DNA of 44,760 nucleotides from the NCBI GenBank assembly GCA_023150775.1, contig JAKLKE010000015.1, forward strand, positions 1-44,760, in the 5' to 3' direction. Below the pieces are notes generated by a model. That model was not told the origin of the DNA. It did no database searches and worked only from the letters and a program-made list of their open reading frames with translations. How positions within the stretch are numbered: position 1 is the stretch's first letter; each line of letters begins with the position of its first letter. Positions 7,628 to 18,200 of the stretch are shown here, piece after piece. The position numbers and the translations under genes are program-made. The DNA is from Myxococcota bacterium. Its GTDB lineage: Bacteria > Myxococcota_A > UBA796 > CAJQPC01.

Positions 7628-10600
7628 ATGTACTTTGAGCTTGATCAGCATCGACGCCGCCTCGCGGCCTACATCGAGGCGACCTACCACATCTCCGCCC
7701 CGACGCTCGTGGCGCTTCGGGAGGCCCTGCTCCACGAGGACCGCGCCATCGCCCAGCGGCCTTACCTGGAGAGCACCGCGCGCTACACCGCGCCCAGGCG
7801 CTTCGACACGCTAGACATCCCGGCGCCCGCGCGGGCCTTGCTCACGGCGCTCGGCAGGCAGAAGGTCGTGTTTGACCCGCCCTACGCGCACCAGGCCGAC
7901 GCCTTGGAGCGCACGCTCACCGACGGCCACGACCTGCTCGTCATGACCGGCACGGGCTCGGGAAAGACCGAGACCTTCCTCTTGCCCCTGCTCAGCCAGC
8001 TCTACGTCGAGGCCGTCGAGCGCCCAGCGTCGTTTCACGAGCGCGGCCTGCGGTCGATCATCCTCTACCCGATGAACGCCCTGGTGAACGACCAGCTCAC
8101 CCGCCTGCGCGGGCTCCTGGGCCACCCCGCCGTGGTCGAGGCCTTCGTGGAGGCGGCGGGGCGTCCGGCGAAGTTCGCGCGCTACACCGGGCGGACGCTC
8201 TTTCCGGGAGAGCTGCCCCTCGCGAGCAACCCGCACGCCTCAGAGCACCTGAACCGCCGCCTCGCGCCGCTCAAGCTCTACCTGCGGCTGATGGAGCAGG
8301 CGGAGAAGCACGACGACCCCGTCCTGCGCGACGAGGCCAAGGTCCTGATCGCCCGGCTCAAGGAGACCGGCCGCTGGCCCTCAAAGCCCGATCTGCACCG
8401 CTGGTACTGGGGCGATGCCGGACGCAAGTGGTTCAAGAAGGACGGGTCCCTCGCCCGCACTATCGAGGACGAGAAGCAAGACGCCGAGCTGCTCCTGCGC
8501 CACGAGGTCCAGACGAGCCCGCCCGACCTGCTCATCACCAACTACTCGATGCTGGAGTACACCCTGCTGCGCCCTCTGGAGCGCGGCATCTGGAGCCGCG
8601 CCCGCGAGCGCTTCGAGGCCTTCCCCGACGAGCGCCTGACCTTGGTGCTCGACGAGGCGCACCTCTACCGGGGCGCGGGCGGCGCCGAGGTCGCGCTGCT
8701 CCTGCGGCGGCTGCGTCAGCGCCTCGGCCTGAGCGCCGACCGCGTGCAGGTGATCTGCACCTCGGCGTCGTTTGAGCAGGAGAAGGCGGCCCTAGACTTC
8801 ATCGCCGCGCTCTCCGGCAAGCCCCAGGCTGGCTTCGTGCCCCTGCGCGGTGAGCGCCTGGCGAGCGCCCCCTCCGGCCCCGGCGACGGCGCCCTCGCGG
8901 CGACCCTCGCCGCCGTCTCGATCTCGGCGCTCTCCGACGATGATCCCCGATCCCGCGCCCAGGCCGTCTCCGGGCTGCTCACCGCCCGTCGCGCGCGCAC
9001 CCGCCCGGCCCCCATCGCCGCGGTGGGCGACGCCGGGGCGCCACTGACCTTGTGGGCGCTCCACCGAGACGGCGACGTCCGCGCGCTCACCCTCCCTTCA
9101 GGCGTCACCACGCTGGACGGCGACTGGCTCGCGGTGCTCCACGCCGAGGGCACACCTCGGGGCGCGGTCACCCTCGGCCTCGCGGGGCGCGCCCCGAGCC
9201 TGCGCTTTGGGCCGGATCCCATCGGGCTCCTGCGGCTCAACGATCCCCTCCAGACCCCGCTCTACGACGCGCTGAGCGACCTGCCTGTCGTCGGGCGGCT
9301 CGTGAACGTCACCAGCAGCGCGCGGGTGCTCGACGATCCAGAGACCGAGCGGGGCGGCCCCCAGGAGATCCACGCCCTCGCCGGGCGGCTCTTCCCGGAG
9401 GTCGCGGACGTTGGGATGCGGAAGGACGCGACGAACGCGCTCATCGAGCTCGCCTGCCTCGCCCGCGGCCCCGACGACCGCCCTCTGCTCGCCGCCCGCG
9501 CCCACGCCTTCTTCCGCGGGTTGCCTGGGCTCTGGGCCTGCCTCGACCAACAGTGCGCGGCGCTCCCGGCGGAGCAGCGGGGCGGGCCCACGGGCAAGCT
9601 CTACGCACAGCCCCGGACGCGCTGCCTCTGCGGCGCGCGGGTGTTGGAGCTGCACACCTGCCGAGGCTGCGGGCTCTCCTTCGGGGTCGGCTACGCCGTC
9701 AAGCCCGGGGCGCCGACGCTCCTCTGGGGTGAGCCAGGCGAGATCATCTCCGAGGACGGCGAGGGCGCGCCGACGCTTCACAAGGTGCAGCTCGCCCTGG
9801 AGCCGGTCACCGACAAGGGGCGCGCGCGGGGCGAGTGGATTGACCCGGTGAGCGGGCGCGTGGGCTCCACAAACCCCCGGGCGCGGGAGGTCTGGGGCGC
9901 CCCCGCCGGGCAGACACGCGACAAGAAGCCGCTCAGCGACCATGAGCAGGGCGTCTTTCTCCAGTGCCCGCGCTGCAAAGGCGACGGCAAGAAGATCAGC
10001 GGCCACATGACGAGCGGCGACGAGCCCTTCCAGGAGCTCGTGAACACCCAGCTCATCACCCAGCCGCCCCGCGCCGAGGTGGCCACGCCGCTGCGCGGGC
10101 GCAAGGTGATGATCTTCTCCGATGGTCGACAGAAGGCCTCCCGCCTCGCCGGGAACCTCCAAGCCTTCTCGCTCCGCGACACGATCCGCCCCCTGCTCCT
10201 CGTGGGTCTGCGGATCCTGCGAGACGAGCTCGGCGTCACGCCCACCGCCGCGGACGCCTACCTCGCGATGCTCCTGGGCTGCGCGCGCCGAGGCGTCACC
10301 CTGCCGAGCAGCGACGCCGTCGGCGGGGAGCGGCTCGACGATCACCTCACCCTGGCGCGTGAGCTGCTGGAGCACGGCGCGGGCGCGGAGGTCGCGGCGC
10401 AGTCGAGCCGTGTCGCCGGGGAGACCCCGCCAGATCTCCTCCAGGGCCTCTATCGGGTGCTGTTTCACCCCTACACCGGGCTTGAGGCGCTGGGCCTCGC
10501 GGGGTTCGCGGCGGCGGTGGCGCCCCTCGACAAGGCCTCGCTGGGCAAGCTGGCCGCGCCGACGCTCAAGCGCCCCGTCGCCGACACGCGGCAGGCGTTG

Positions 10601-13600
10601 CTCGACCGCTGGACCCAGCTCGCGGTCCAGGCCGGCATGGTCTGCCTGCCGAACACCCCGCCTGAGCGCGTCGCGGGCGAGCGTGACGCGCTGGTGCGGC
10701 GCAAGTCCGGCGCCTTTGAGGAGGCGCTCAAGGAGGACGTCGGCGGGAGCTTCTACCGCGCACAGCTCGGCAAGGGCGCGCCCTGGAGCAAGTGGATCCA
10801 GGCGCGCCTTGGCCTGGGGGTCGCCGCTGCGGACGGCTTCATCGTAGACGCCCAGCGCGTGCGCATCGTGCTCCCGCCAGAGCTGAGCCTGAGCCGCTGT
10901 GAGCGCTGCGCGCGGGTGCAGGCCGCCTCGCCGCTCAGCGAGCGCTGCGTGGGCTGTCAGGCGACGTCGCTCCAGCCCCTCGATCCCCACGCCGAGCCCC
11001 GCTTCCGAGCCCGCGCCGCCTTCTACCGTCAGGCGAGTGAGCGCGCCGAGTCCGATCCCAGCTACGCGCCCCACCCCTACGTCTCCGCCGAGCACTCCGC
11101 GGCGATCAGCCAGGCCCAAGAGGGCGCGCTGTTCTCGTTGACCGAGGCCTATGAGCTGCGCTTTCAGGACATCCCCCTGCGTGAGGGGGACGGCAAGGAG
11201 GGCAAGCGGACGCTGCCCCCGGTGGACGTGCTGAGCTGCACGACGACGATGGAGGTGGGCGTCGACATCGGCTCCTTGACCGGCGTTGCCCTGCGGAACG
11301 TGCCCCCAGGACGCGCCAACTACCAGCAGCGCGCCGGCCGCGCGGGCCGCCGCGGCGCCGCCCTCGCCACGGTCATCACCTACGCCGGGGCGGACGGGCA
11401 CGACCAGCGCTTCTTTGACCAGCCCGCGGAGATGGTCGGCGGGCCCGTCAGCGACCCGGTGATCAAGCTCGACAACGTGGACATCGTCCGGCGCCACGCC
11501 TTCGCGCTCTTGCTGAGCATGTTTCAGCAGGAGGTGATCTCTGAGGACGACCACGGCACACCGAACCTCTTCATGAGCCTCGGCACCTTGGCCGCCTTCC
11601 GCTCCGAGGGCGCAGGGGAGCTCTCGTACCGGGGCCTCGCCGCCTGGCTCGACGAGCGCCGAGACGAGGCGCTCGCGGCCCTAGAGGAGCTCGTCCCCGA
11701 GGGCCTCGCGAACCGAGACGCGGTCATCGAGGGGATGCCCGAGGCGCTGCTCGACGCGCTCGTGGCGGCGGGGGCCGGGCCCAACGGCGAGGACGCGGCG
11801 GTCGCGGCGGCCGAGCGGGCCTCCGAGGGCGCGGCGGAGCTCTACCAGCGCGGCTTCACCTTAGACGACGACCGCGAGGACTTCGGCGGCCCGCGCCCCG
11901 ACGCCGCCGAGACGACCGCCCCCCACCACGACACCAGCGAGGACTCCGCGCTCAGCGAAGATCTGCTCCTGGACCGCCTCTTCGCCAAGGCCGTGCTGCC
12001 GCGCTACGCCTTCCCGACCGACGTGGTGAGCTTCTACGTCTTCGACGACAAGGCCAGCTCCCAGTGGACGCGCCCGGTCACGCGCTACAGCCCCCAGCAG
12101 GGCCTCGTCGCCGCCTTGGGCCAGTACGCGCCGGGCAAAGACGTCTGGGTCGACGGGCTCAAGTGGCGCTCCATGGCGATCTGGTCGCCGTACAAGGCCG
12201 ACATCGAGCGCGCCTTCGCCCGCCAGAAGCTCTATCAAGAGTGTGATCGCTGCGGCTACGCCCGCGCCACCTCGCGCGGCGGCGACGTGCACCTGCACCA
12301 GCCCGCCGACTGCCCGGCGTGTAAGGCGCCAGGGAGCATGACGCCGGCGATGCGCTGGATCCGCCCGCCGGGCTTCGCGCACCCGGTCAACGTCGAGCCA
12401 GGGCTGCCGGGCACGAGCGACGCGCCGCTGACGCGCCCGACCCGGGCCAAGCTCAGCGCGCCGTTCACCGGGGACGAGCGCGCCCCGAGCTGGACCGCTG
12501 GCGGCGTGACGGCGTGGGTAGGCCGCGAGGAGCTCATCGTCACGAACGTCGGACCCGACGACGCGCCGGGCGAGCGAGGGTTCTTGTACTGCCCCAGGTG
12601 TGGCCGCGCCGAGCCGAACGGCTGGGCCGAGGGCGAGCTCAACTCCAAGGCCGGCCACGCCGCGCCGACACCCCGACGTCGCGGTCAGCCCGCGCGCTGC
12701 GACGGCTACGCCTACCCGATCGCGCTCGGCTGCGAGCTCGTCACGGACATCTGCCTGTTCCGGCTCAAGCTCACCGGCGGCGCGCGGGTCAAGCCCGGCT
12801 CGACCACGGCGAGGATCGCGCTCACCTCGGCGGCGGAGGCCCTCGCCGCGGCGGCCCGAGAGGCCCTGCAGCTCGACGCGGGCGAGCTCGCCGCCGAGCA
12901 CCGCCCGGCGATGACCCCCGGCGGCGCGGACGGCGAGGAGGTGGAGATCTACCTCTACGACGCCGTCCCCGGCGGCGCAGGCTACGCGCGGGCCGCCGCG
13001 CAGCTCAGCGGCGACAACCTCCTCCAGCGCGCGCTCAAGCTCGTGCGAGACAAGGAGACCCCAGACGGCCCCGGCTGCGACTGTGAGACCTCCTGCTACA
13101 AGTGCCTGCGCAGCTACCAGAACCGCTTCTTGCACGCCTCCCTCGACCGTCACCTCGCCGCGGACCTGCTGGCCTGCGCCTTGGGCGAGCGCACGCCGTC
13201 CGTGAGCGAGGCCCGTGCGCGGCCGCATCTGGAGGCGATGCGCTCGTGGCTGACGGATGAGGGCGTCCAGGCCGAGATCGTCGGCGACACCCTCCACGTC
13301 GGCGCCCGCCGGATCGTGCTCACCCACCCGCTCCTGCCTGACGCGACCCCGCCGGGTGTCGAGGGGCTGAGCCTGCTCCTGGCCCAGCGCGCCTTGGGCG
13401 AGGCCTGCGATCGGCTGACCCAGGGTCCGCTGGACCGCGTCAAGCGCGCGCTCGTCGAGCCCAAGGGCCTGATCGCGGATCCTGACGGGGTCCCCACCTA
13501 CCGCCCCGAGGCCCTCGTGGACGGCTTGCAGGGCGCCACGCCTGTCGGGCGGTATCGGGTGCAGGGCGCGCTGCCGGGCCAGATCCTTGTGCTCATCGAC

Positions 13601-13927
13601 ACGCCCAACATGGAGCGCCTCGACCTCGGCGGCGGCCAGCGCCTGACCCGAGGCCTGTGGGCGCTGTTCACTCCGGTGGAGGGGACGGCGCTGCCCAAGG
13701 TGGACCCCGGCAAACACCCCCTCATGCTCGTCGTGCGCCGCCAAGGCCACTTCTACGCGACGAGCGCCCGCTGGACGATCGGCCTCTTCAAAGAGGCCGG
13801 GAGCGCAGGAGAGGGGTCGCCGCGCCGCGCCGTGCGCTACGACAGCCAACGGCTCTCAGGGCTGAGAGAGGAGCTCCACGTCGAGGAGATCGCGGCGCAG
13901 CTCGAGCTCGTTCGTGTGGTGGGCTGA
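7628..13927 (+). CDS. druE: DruE-like giant DEAD/DEAH helicase with DUF1998 region
   Basis: A 2,099-residue superfamily 2 helicase. Walker A lies near residue 108 (MTGTGSGKTETFLLP), the DEAH box near 340 (VLDEAHLYRGAGGAE), and motifs V and VI near 1205-1240 (EVGVDIGSL, then QQRAGRAGRRG). The long insert and C-terminal half carry at least five cysteine clusters, including CPRCKGDG, CERCARVQ, CDRCGYAR and CPRCGRAE. The final pair CDCETSCYKCLRSYQN near 1818 is typical of the DUF1998 domain. One chain with helicase plus DUF1998 and about 2,000 residues matches DruE; DISARM splits the same parts into DrmA and DrmB. ATG 7628 is chosen over GTG 7622 because GGAG sits 5 bases upstream. It probably translocates on DNA as the effector motor of the system. 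It overlaps nothing and is followed 40 bp later by the 383-residue gene. Confidence 0.85.
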   Translation: MYFELDQHRRRLAAYIEATYHISAPTLVALREALLHEDRAIAQRPYLESTARYTAPRRFDTLDIPAPARALLTALGRQKVVFDPPYAHQADALERTLTDGHDLLVMTGTGSGKTETFLLPLLSQLYVEAVERPASFHERGLRSIILYPMNALVNDQLTRLRGLLGHPAVVEAFVEAAGRPAKFARYTGRTLFPGELPLASNPHASEHLNRRLAPLKLYLRLMEQAEKHDDPVLRDEAKVLIARLKETGRWPSKPDLHRWYWGDAGRKWFKKDGSLARTIEDEKQDAELLLRHEVQTSPPDLLITNYSMLEYTLLRPLERGIWSRARERFEAFPDERLTLVLDEAHLYRGAGGAEVALLLRRLRQRLGLSADRVQVICTSASFEQEKAALDFIAALSGKPQAGFVPLRGERLASAPSGPGDGALAATLAAVSISALSDDDPRSRAQAVSGLLTARRARTRPAPIAAVGDAGAPLTLWALHRDGDVRALTLPSGVTTLDGDWLAVLHAEGTPRGAVTLGLAGRAPSLRFGPDPIGLLRLNDPLQTPLYDALSDLPVVGRLVNVTSSARVLDDPETERGGPQEIHALAGRLFPEVADVGMRKDATNALIELACLARGPDDRPLLAARAHAFFRGLPGLWACLDQQCAALPAEQRGGPTGKLYAQPRTRCLCGARVLELHTCRGCGLSFGVGYAVKPGAPTLLWGEPGEIISEDGEGAPTLHKVQLALEPVTDKGRARGEWIDPVSGRVGSTNPRAREVWGAPAGQTRDKKPLSDHEQGVFLQCPRCKGDGKKISGHMTSGDEPFQELVNTQLITQPPRAEVATPLRGRKVMIFSDGRQKASRLAGNLQAFSLRDTIRPLLLVGLRILRDELGVTPTAADAYLAMLLGCARRGVTLPSSDAVGGERLDDHLTLARELLEHGAGAEVAAQSSRVAGETPPDLLQGLYRVLFHPYTGLEALGLAGFAAAVAPLDKASLGKLAAPTLKRPVADTRQALLDRWTQLAVQAGMVCLPNTPPERVAGERDALVRRKSGAFEEALKEDVGGSFYRAQLGKGAPWSKWIQARLGLGVAAADGFIVDAQRVRIVLPPELSLSRCERCARVQAASPLSERCVGCQATSLQPLDPHAEPRFRARAAFYRQASERAESDPSYAPHPYVSAEHSAAISQAQEGALFSLTEAYELRFQDIPLREGDGKEGKRTLPPVDVLSCTTTMEVGVDIGSLTGVALRNVPPGRANYQQRAGRAGRRGAALATVITYAGADGHDQRFFDQPAEMVGGPVSDPVIKLDNVDIVRRHAFALLLSMFQQEVISEDDHGTPNLFMSLGTLAAFRSEGAGELSYRGLAAWLDERRDEALAALEELVPEGLANRDAVIEGMPEALLDALVAAGAGPNGEDAAVAAAERASEGAAELYQRGFTLDDDREDFGGPRPDAAETTAPHHDTSEDSALSEDLLLDRLFAKAVLPRYAFPTDVVSFYVFDDKASSQWTRPVTRYSPQQGLVAALGQYAPGKDVWVDGLKWRSMAIWSPYKADIERAFARQKLYQECDRCGYARATSRGGDVHLHQPADCPACKAPGSMTPAMRWIRPPGFAHPVNVEPGLPGTSDAPLTRPTRAKLSAPFTGDERAPSWTAGGVTAWVGREELIVTNVGPDDAPGERGFLYCPRCGRAEPNGWAEGELNSKAGHAAPTPRRRGQPARCDGYAYPIALGCELVTDICLFRLKLTGGARVKPGSTTARIALTSAAEALAAAAREALQLDAGELAAEHRPAMTPGGADGEEVEIYLYDAVPGGAGYARAAAQLSGDNLLQRALKLVRDKETPDGPGCDCETSCYKCLRSYQNRFLHASLDRHLAADLLACALGERTPSVSEARARPHLEAMRSWLTDEGVQAEIVGDTLHVGARRIVLTHPLLPDATPPGVEGLSLLLAQRALGEACDRLTQGPLDRVKRALVEPKGLIADPDGVPTYRPEALVDGLQGATPVGRYRVQGALPGQILVLIDTPNMERLDLGGGQRLTRGLWALFTPVEGTALPKVDPGKHPLMLVVRRQGHFYATSARWTIGLFKEAGSAGEGSPRRAVRYDSQRLSGLREELHVEEIAAQLELVRVVG

Positions 13928-13967
13928 TGCCGCGCCTTGTCCAACCGTGCCGCGATGTGAGGCCCCA

Positions 13968-15119
13968 ATGACCGCAACCCCCCTCACCGTCGAGGAGCTC
14001 CGCGAGGAGCTCGGCCTGACGCCCCTCGACGACGGCGCCCCCAGCCACGGCGCCCTCGCGCGCCTCCTGCGCCTCGCCATCGCCCGCTGGTCCCCCACGA
14101 GCCGGAGCGAGCTCTACCGCTGGCTCGGGGACCTCGTCACGCTCGCCGAGCTCGACTGGCCCGAGCAGGTGAAGCCCCGCGTCGAGGAGACCCTCGATCA
14201 GCTCATCCGCCTCGGCGACGTCGAGGCCGTCTCGATCGGCGAGCGCACAGACGATCCAGACGACGACAACCCCGACGAGGGCGACGACCCGGCGCTGAGC
14301 CGCCCGCTGCGTCGTGGGCTGAACCTGCTGGCGACGCCGCCGCGCGTCGTGCGTCTCGGCGACCGCCTCCTGCTCTGCGGCGGCGCCGAGATGAACGACG
14401 CTCAACTGGACGCCGCCACCCTGCCGCCCGAGCCGGGCCTCGCCGGTGTCCTGCGCTGGTTTACCCCCGACGCCCCGGCGCTGCGTGGGCTCCCGCAGGT
14501 GAGCGCTGAGGAGTGGCTCGGCTACCCCGACCACCGCCGGATCATGGACCGCCGCGCGCCCCGCGCCGATGAGGATCCAAAAGGCGGCAGCGAGCCAGTC
14601 AAGCTCGACCTCGGCGCCCTCTGGGCGCAGCTCCAGCGAGAGGTTCAGGCGCAAGCGCCGCACGAGGTCAGCGGCGAGCTGCGCGTGATCGTCGGGCGTC
14701 CAGGCGACTTTTTTGGCAGCGCGAAACAGGGTGATGGCCGCTGGCGCCCACTCACCAAGGCCGTCCCCGCCGGGGTCTACTGCGGCGCCCGACGCGCGCC
14801 GGCGGGAGCCAACAAAGAGCGCTGGCGCCCCGTCCTCATCGAGCTCCTCGACGATCGCCGCGCCCGCATCCTCGACCTCTACGACTGGGACGAGCTCGCC
14901 TGGGCCCAGCTCAGCCGCGGCGTCGCGACGGGCGCACCAGAGCAGGTTCGGCTCCGTGAGGGCGTGATCGTGGCCGATGTGAGCCTCCCACACCAGCTCC
15001 AGCGCCTCATGGCCCTCGGTGTGCGTGAGGGCTGGCGCTCCCGCCCGCCGCCTGAGTGCCTGGAGGCGATCCTCACCTCGCTCAAGGATCGCGGCGGCCT
15101 CACCGTGGTCTCTCAGTGA
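13968..15119 (+). CDS. Unrecognised 383-residue protein downstream of the DruE-like helicase
   Basis: ATG 13968 is the likely start, 40 bp after the helicase stop, with GTGAGG about 7 bases upstream; a longer frame from 13914 would overlap the helicase end and has an unlikely N-terminus. The N-terminal 80 residues (SRSELYRWLGDLVTLAELDW, then a segment ending QLIRLGDVEAV) look like a winged-helix DNA-binding fold. An acidic linker follows (DDPDDDNPDEGDDP). The middle has PRVVRLGDRLLLCGG, and the C-terminus reads like a small beta-rich domain with RARILDLYDWDELAW. I do not recognise the family. Position as third gene of the helicase operon suggests a subunit of the same defence complex, perhaps for DNA or target recognition. 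Confidence 0.75.
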   Translation: MTATPLTVEELREELGLTPLDDGAPSHGALARLLRLAIARWSPTSRSELYRWLGDLVTLAELDWPEQVKPRVEETLDQLIRLGDVEAVSIGERTDDPDDDNPDEGDDPALSRPLRRGLNLLATPPRVVRLGDRLLLCGGAEMNDAQLDAATLPPEPGLAGVLRWFTPDAPALRGLPQVSAEEWLGYPDHRRIMDRRAPRADEDPKGGSEPVKLDLGALWAQLQREVQAQAPHEVSGELRVIVGRPGDFFGSAKQGDGRWRPLTKAVPAGVYCGARRAPAGANKERWRPVLIELLDDRRARILDLYDWDELAWAQLSRGVATGAPEQVRLREGVIVADVSLPHQLQRLMALGVREGWRSRPPPECLEAILTSLKDRGGLTVVSQ

Positions 15120-15246
15120 TCTCGCGGATCTCCGAACGCCCTCGTCAGCTCCCCACACTTTTTTTGATCTCAACCCGCGACCCCTCGCTATGCTGATCGG
15201 GTGAGCCCGCGCGTCGGATCCGCGGGCCGTCCCTGAGGGGGGAGTG
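15120..15246 (+). promoter_or_regulatory. Probable promoter/leader of the toxin gene
   Basis: The 127 bp between the Druantia-like operon and the toxin contain a T-run at about 15161-15167, TTGATC directly after it, and TATGCT about 19 bp further (near 15188), a poor but possible sigma-70-type pair. A short inverted repeat follows, CCCGCG and CGCGGG with a 9-nt loop (about 15206-15226). GAGGGGGGAG just before ATG 15247 is a strong ribosome site. Promoter assignment is tentative. Confidence 0.3.
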
Positions 15247-18200
15247 ATGGGTCAGGTAGAGCACGTTCGTCATCAGAGAGCCGTTGCAGTTGAGCAGACC
15301 GCGGCGATCTCCAGCCCGGCGCCGCTCGACGCCATCCACTCAACCCTGGGCGCCGTCGGCAACACGACAGCGCTCGCGGCCTTGCTCGACGGCGACGACC
15401 TCGACGGCTGGGGCGCCCTGGTCACCGACGCCACGACGCTCAGCCTCGCCGGGATCACCCCCCACGCGGGCCCCGCCCAAGGCTCAAACCAGGCCACGCT
15501 GGCGGTGATGCGCCTCGCCCGCGCCGAAGGTGTCAACCACGCCGCTCTCGCCAGCCTGCGCCTCGGCGGCGGTCGGCCCTTGCCGCCCGCGATCCTCGCC
15601 CGGGTGAACGCCGTCTTCGGCGCCGACTTCAGCCACGTCCGCCTGCACCAAGACGCCGCCGCCGCGCGAATGGCCGAGGCCGCCCAGGCCCGCGCGTTCA
15701 CCGTCGGCCACGAGATCTGGTTCAACGCGGGAGAGCTGGATCTCGGCACCCCCGAGGGAGTGGATCTGCTGCTGCACGAGCTCACCCACGTCATGCAGGC
15801 CGATGAGGGCCGCCTTCCGAGCGGGCCGGGTCTCTCCGTGTCATCGCCGAGCGACCCCCATGAGCAAGAGGCCGAGCGCGTCGCCGCTAGCCTCGCCCCA
15901 GCCTGGGAGTCGGCGTCGTGGGCCGAGGATCCGGGGCTCGTCGGCGACGGGCTCTTGGATGACGCCGCCTGGGCCTCAGCGGTGGACGCCGGGCCCGCGT
16001 CGGCGGAGGGGGTGGTGTCACGAGGGCTGCTCGACGACGCGGTTAGCTTCGCCGGGGACGTCGCGGACGGCGCGGCGTCGATGGCGGGCGACGCGATGGA
16101 GTGGGCGGTGCGCCAGGCCTCGCCGGAGCTCGCGGACCTCATCGCCCAGGGCCCCAAGGCGCTCATCGAGGGCGCGCTGATGCCCGCGCTCCAAGGCTTC
16201 TTGTCAGGGCTCACCGGCGGCGCCGACCTCGGCGGGCTGATGGAGGGCCTCAAGGGCTCGCTGGGCCACGCATTTGAGGTGATCCAGGGCGCGGCGGCGG
16301 GGGACGCGGGCTGCTGTGAGGGCTTCGCCGCGGCGCTGGACGGGCTGCGCTCCATCGGCCAGTCCTTGCTGAACAACCCCGCCGTAGAGGCCCTCCGGGG
16401 TGGCCTCGGCGTGGTCAGCGGGGCGATCCAGGACCTGTTCAGCCTCGTGGCCGCGCCCGCGTTTGAGCTCGTGAAGGGCCTGCTCGGCGGTTTATGGGAC
16501 ACGGTCGCGGCGCTGGCGGGCAAGGTGGCGGGCTGGATCGGCGCGGTCAAGGACGTCGCGGGCGAGGCCGTCGACTGGGTGATGGGCAAGCTCGGTATCG
16601 ACACCACGAGCGAGGGCGGGCTGCTCGCGTGGATCACCTCGAAGGCGAGCGCCTTGTGGGACACGATCCGCGAGACCCTCGCCCCGGTCATCGAGCCCGC
16701 CCAGCAGGCGATCGCCGCGCTGTCGATGCTCACGGGCCTCGGGCAGCTCATGTGGTTGGTGCGCACGGCGCCCAAGGTGCTCGCCGCCGCGGAGTGGCTG
16801 TGGGACCACCGCGACGACCCCGACCTCGTCGCCAACGCCCACGCGGAGCTCGGCGACACCTGGCTCCCGGCCCTGCTGGACGGCGCTTCAGCGCTCAAGG
16901 AGGCCTTCGGCGGCGCGGCGAGCTGGCTCGGCGGCGCGGCCTCGGGCCTGCTCAACGCCGTCGGCGCGCTGATCGAGTCGGCGACGGGGGTGCCTGTGCT
17001 GGGCGCGGCGTCGGGTCTGCTGACCGGCCTGCGGGATGGCGCACAGTCCCTGATTGAGTGGGGCGCGGGGGCTCTGAGCGGCGCGTCCGAGGCTTTGAGC
17101 GCCGTCGTGGGCAAGGTCACGGCGTTCGTCGCGCCGTTTAAGGAGGTGGTCTGCTCCATCGGCCTCGCGCTGACGAACCCCGGGATGATCCCGGTGATCT
17201 TGGCGGGCTGGGCGTGGCAGCTCCTGCCGGAGTGCGTGAAGGGCCCGATCATCGACCTGCTGCTCGACGCGGCCATCGCGGCGCTCGGCGCGGCGCCGGC
17301 GCTGCCGATGTTTGGGCTCCTGTGGCCGATGCTCAAGGCCGGGGTGCTGGGCTTCTTGGCGGGGATGCGGGACCAGGCCGTCGCCGTGAAGGTGGCCGTC
17401 GCGGACAAGGTCGCGAAGATCCTCAGCGGCGCGAGCCCCGAGTTCTTGCTCGGCTTCGCGAAGGGCCTCCTGCGTGGGCTGTGGGAGGGTCTGACCGACC
17501 CGTTCAAGCTCGCCTGGACGGCGGTGAGCGGGCTCGGCGAGCTGCTCAACTGGCTCGGCGGCCTGGGCGCGGCCCCTGCGGAGACGGGGGAGGAGCAGTC
17601 GGCCACGCCCGGCGCCAGCGTCGGCCCTCGCGCCCGCGAGATGGCCACGGAGCTGCGCCCGCCCGTGGAGGCCGCGGCGGCGGGGTTTATGCCCGCGGTC
17701 GAGGAGCACTTCGCAGGCGGCGAGGGCCTCACCTTAGAGGGTCTGATGGCCCAGCTCGGCGAGGTCTGGGGCCTCGTCGAGGGCGCGCTGCACGGCGCGG
17801 GGGGCGAGCTGGCGGCGGGCCTGTGCGCCTGGTTCACCCAGCCCGGCGCCGAGGGCAGCATCGGCGAAGGGGTGGGCTGGCTGGCGGGCACCTTGGTGTT
17901 TGAGGTGCTCCTGGCGCTCGCGACGGCGGGCACCTGGACGGCGGTGAGCGGCTCGATCAAGACCATCGCCCGCATCCTCGACTGGACCGGCGAGGCCCTG
18001 GGCGCGGCGTTTAAGCTCCTGGGCAAGCTCGGCGGCGAGCTCATCCAGGGCGTGAAGAGCGTCGCGCGCATGGTGAGCGACGGCGCCGGGGGCGCGCTGA
18101 AGGCGCTGCTGACGAGCCTGGAGGAGATCGGCGCCAAGCTGATGGCCTACGCCGATGAGCTCCTGGGGCGCGTGGGACGCTCGGGTGTGGACGAGGGCGT

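Noticed and set aside
9098-11554. 818-codon minus-strand frame inside the helicase gene
   Set aside because: The helicase motifs are on the plus strand; the antisense product has no recognisable domain.
1-15119. DISARM system
   Set aside because: DISARM needs separate DrmA and DrmB, a PLD protein and a methylase; here helicase and DUF1998 are one chain and no methylase or PLD gene is present.
15273-18137. 954-codon minus-strand frame inside the toxin gene
   Set aside because: Ser/Pro/Ala-rich antisense shadow; the plus strand carries the DUF4157 and tip motifs.
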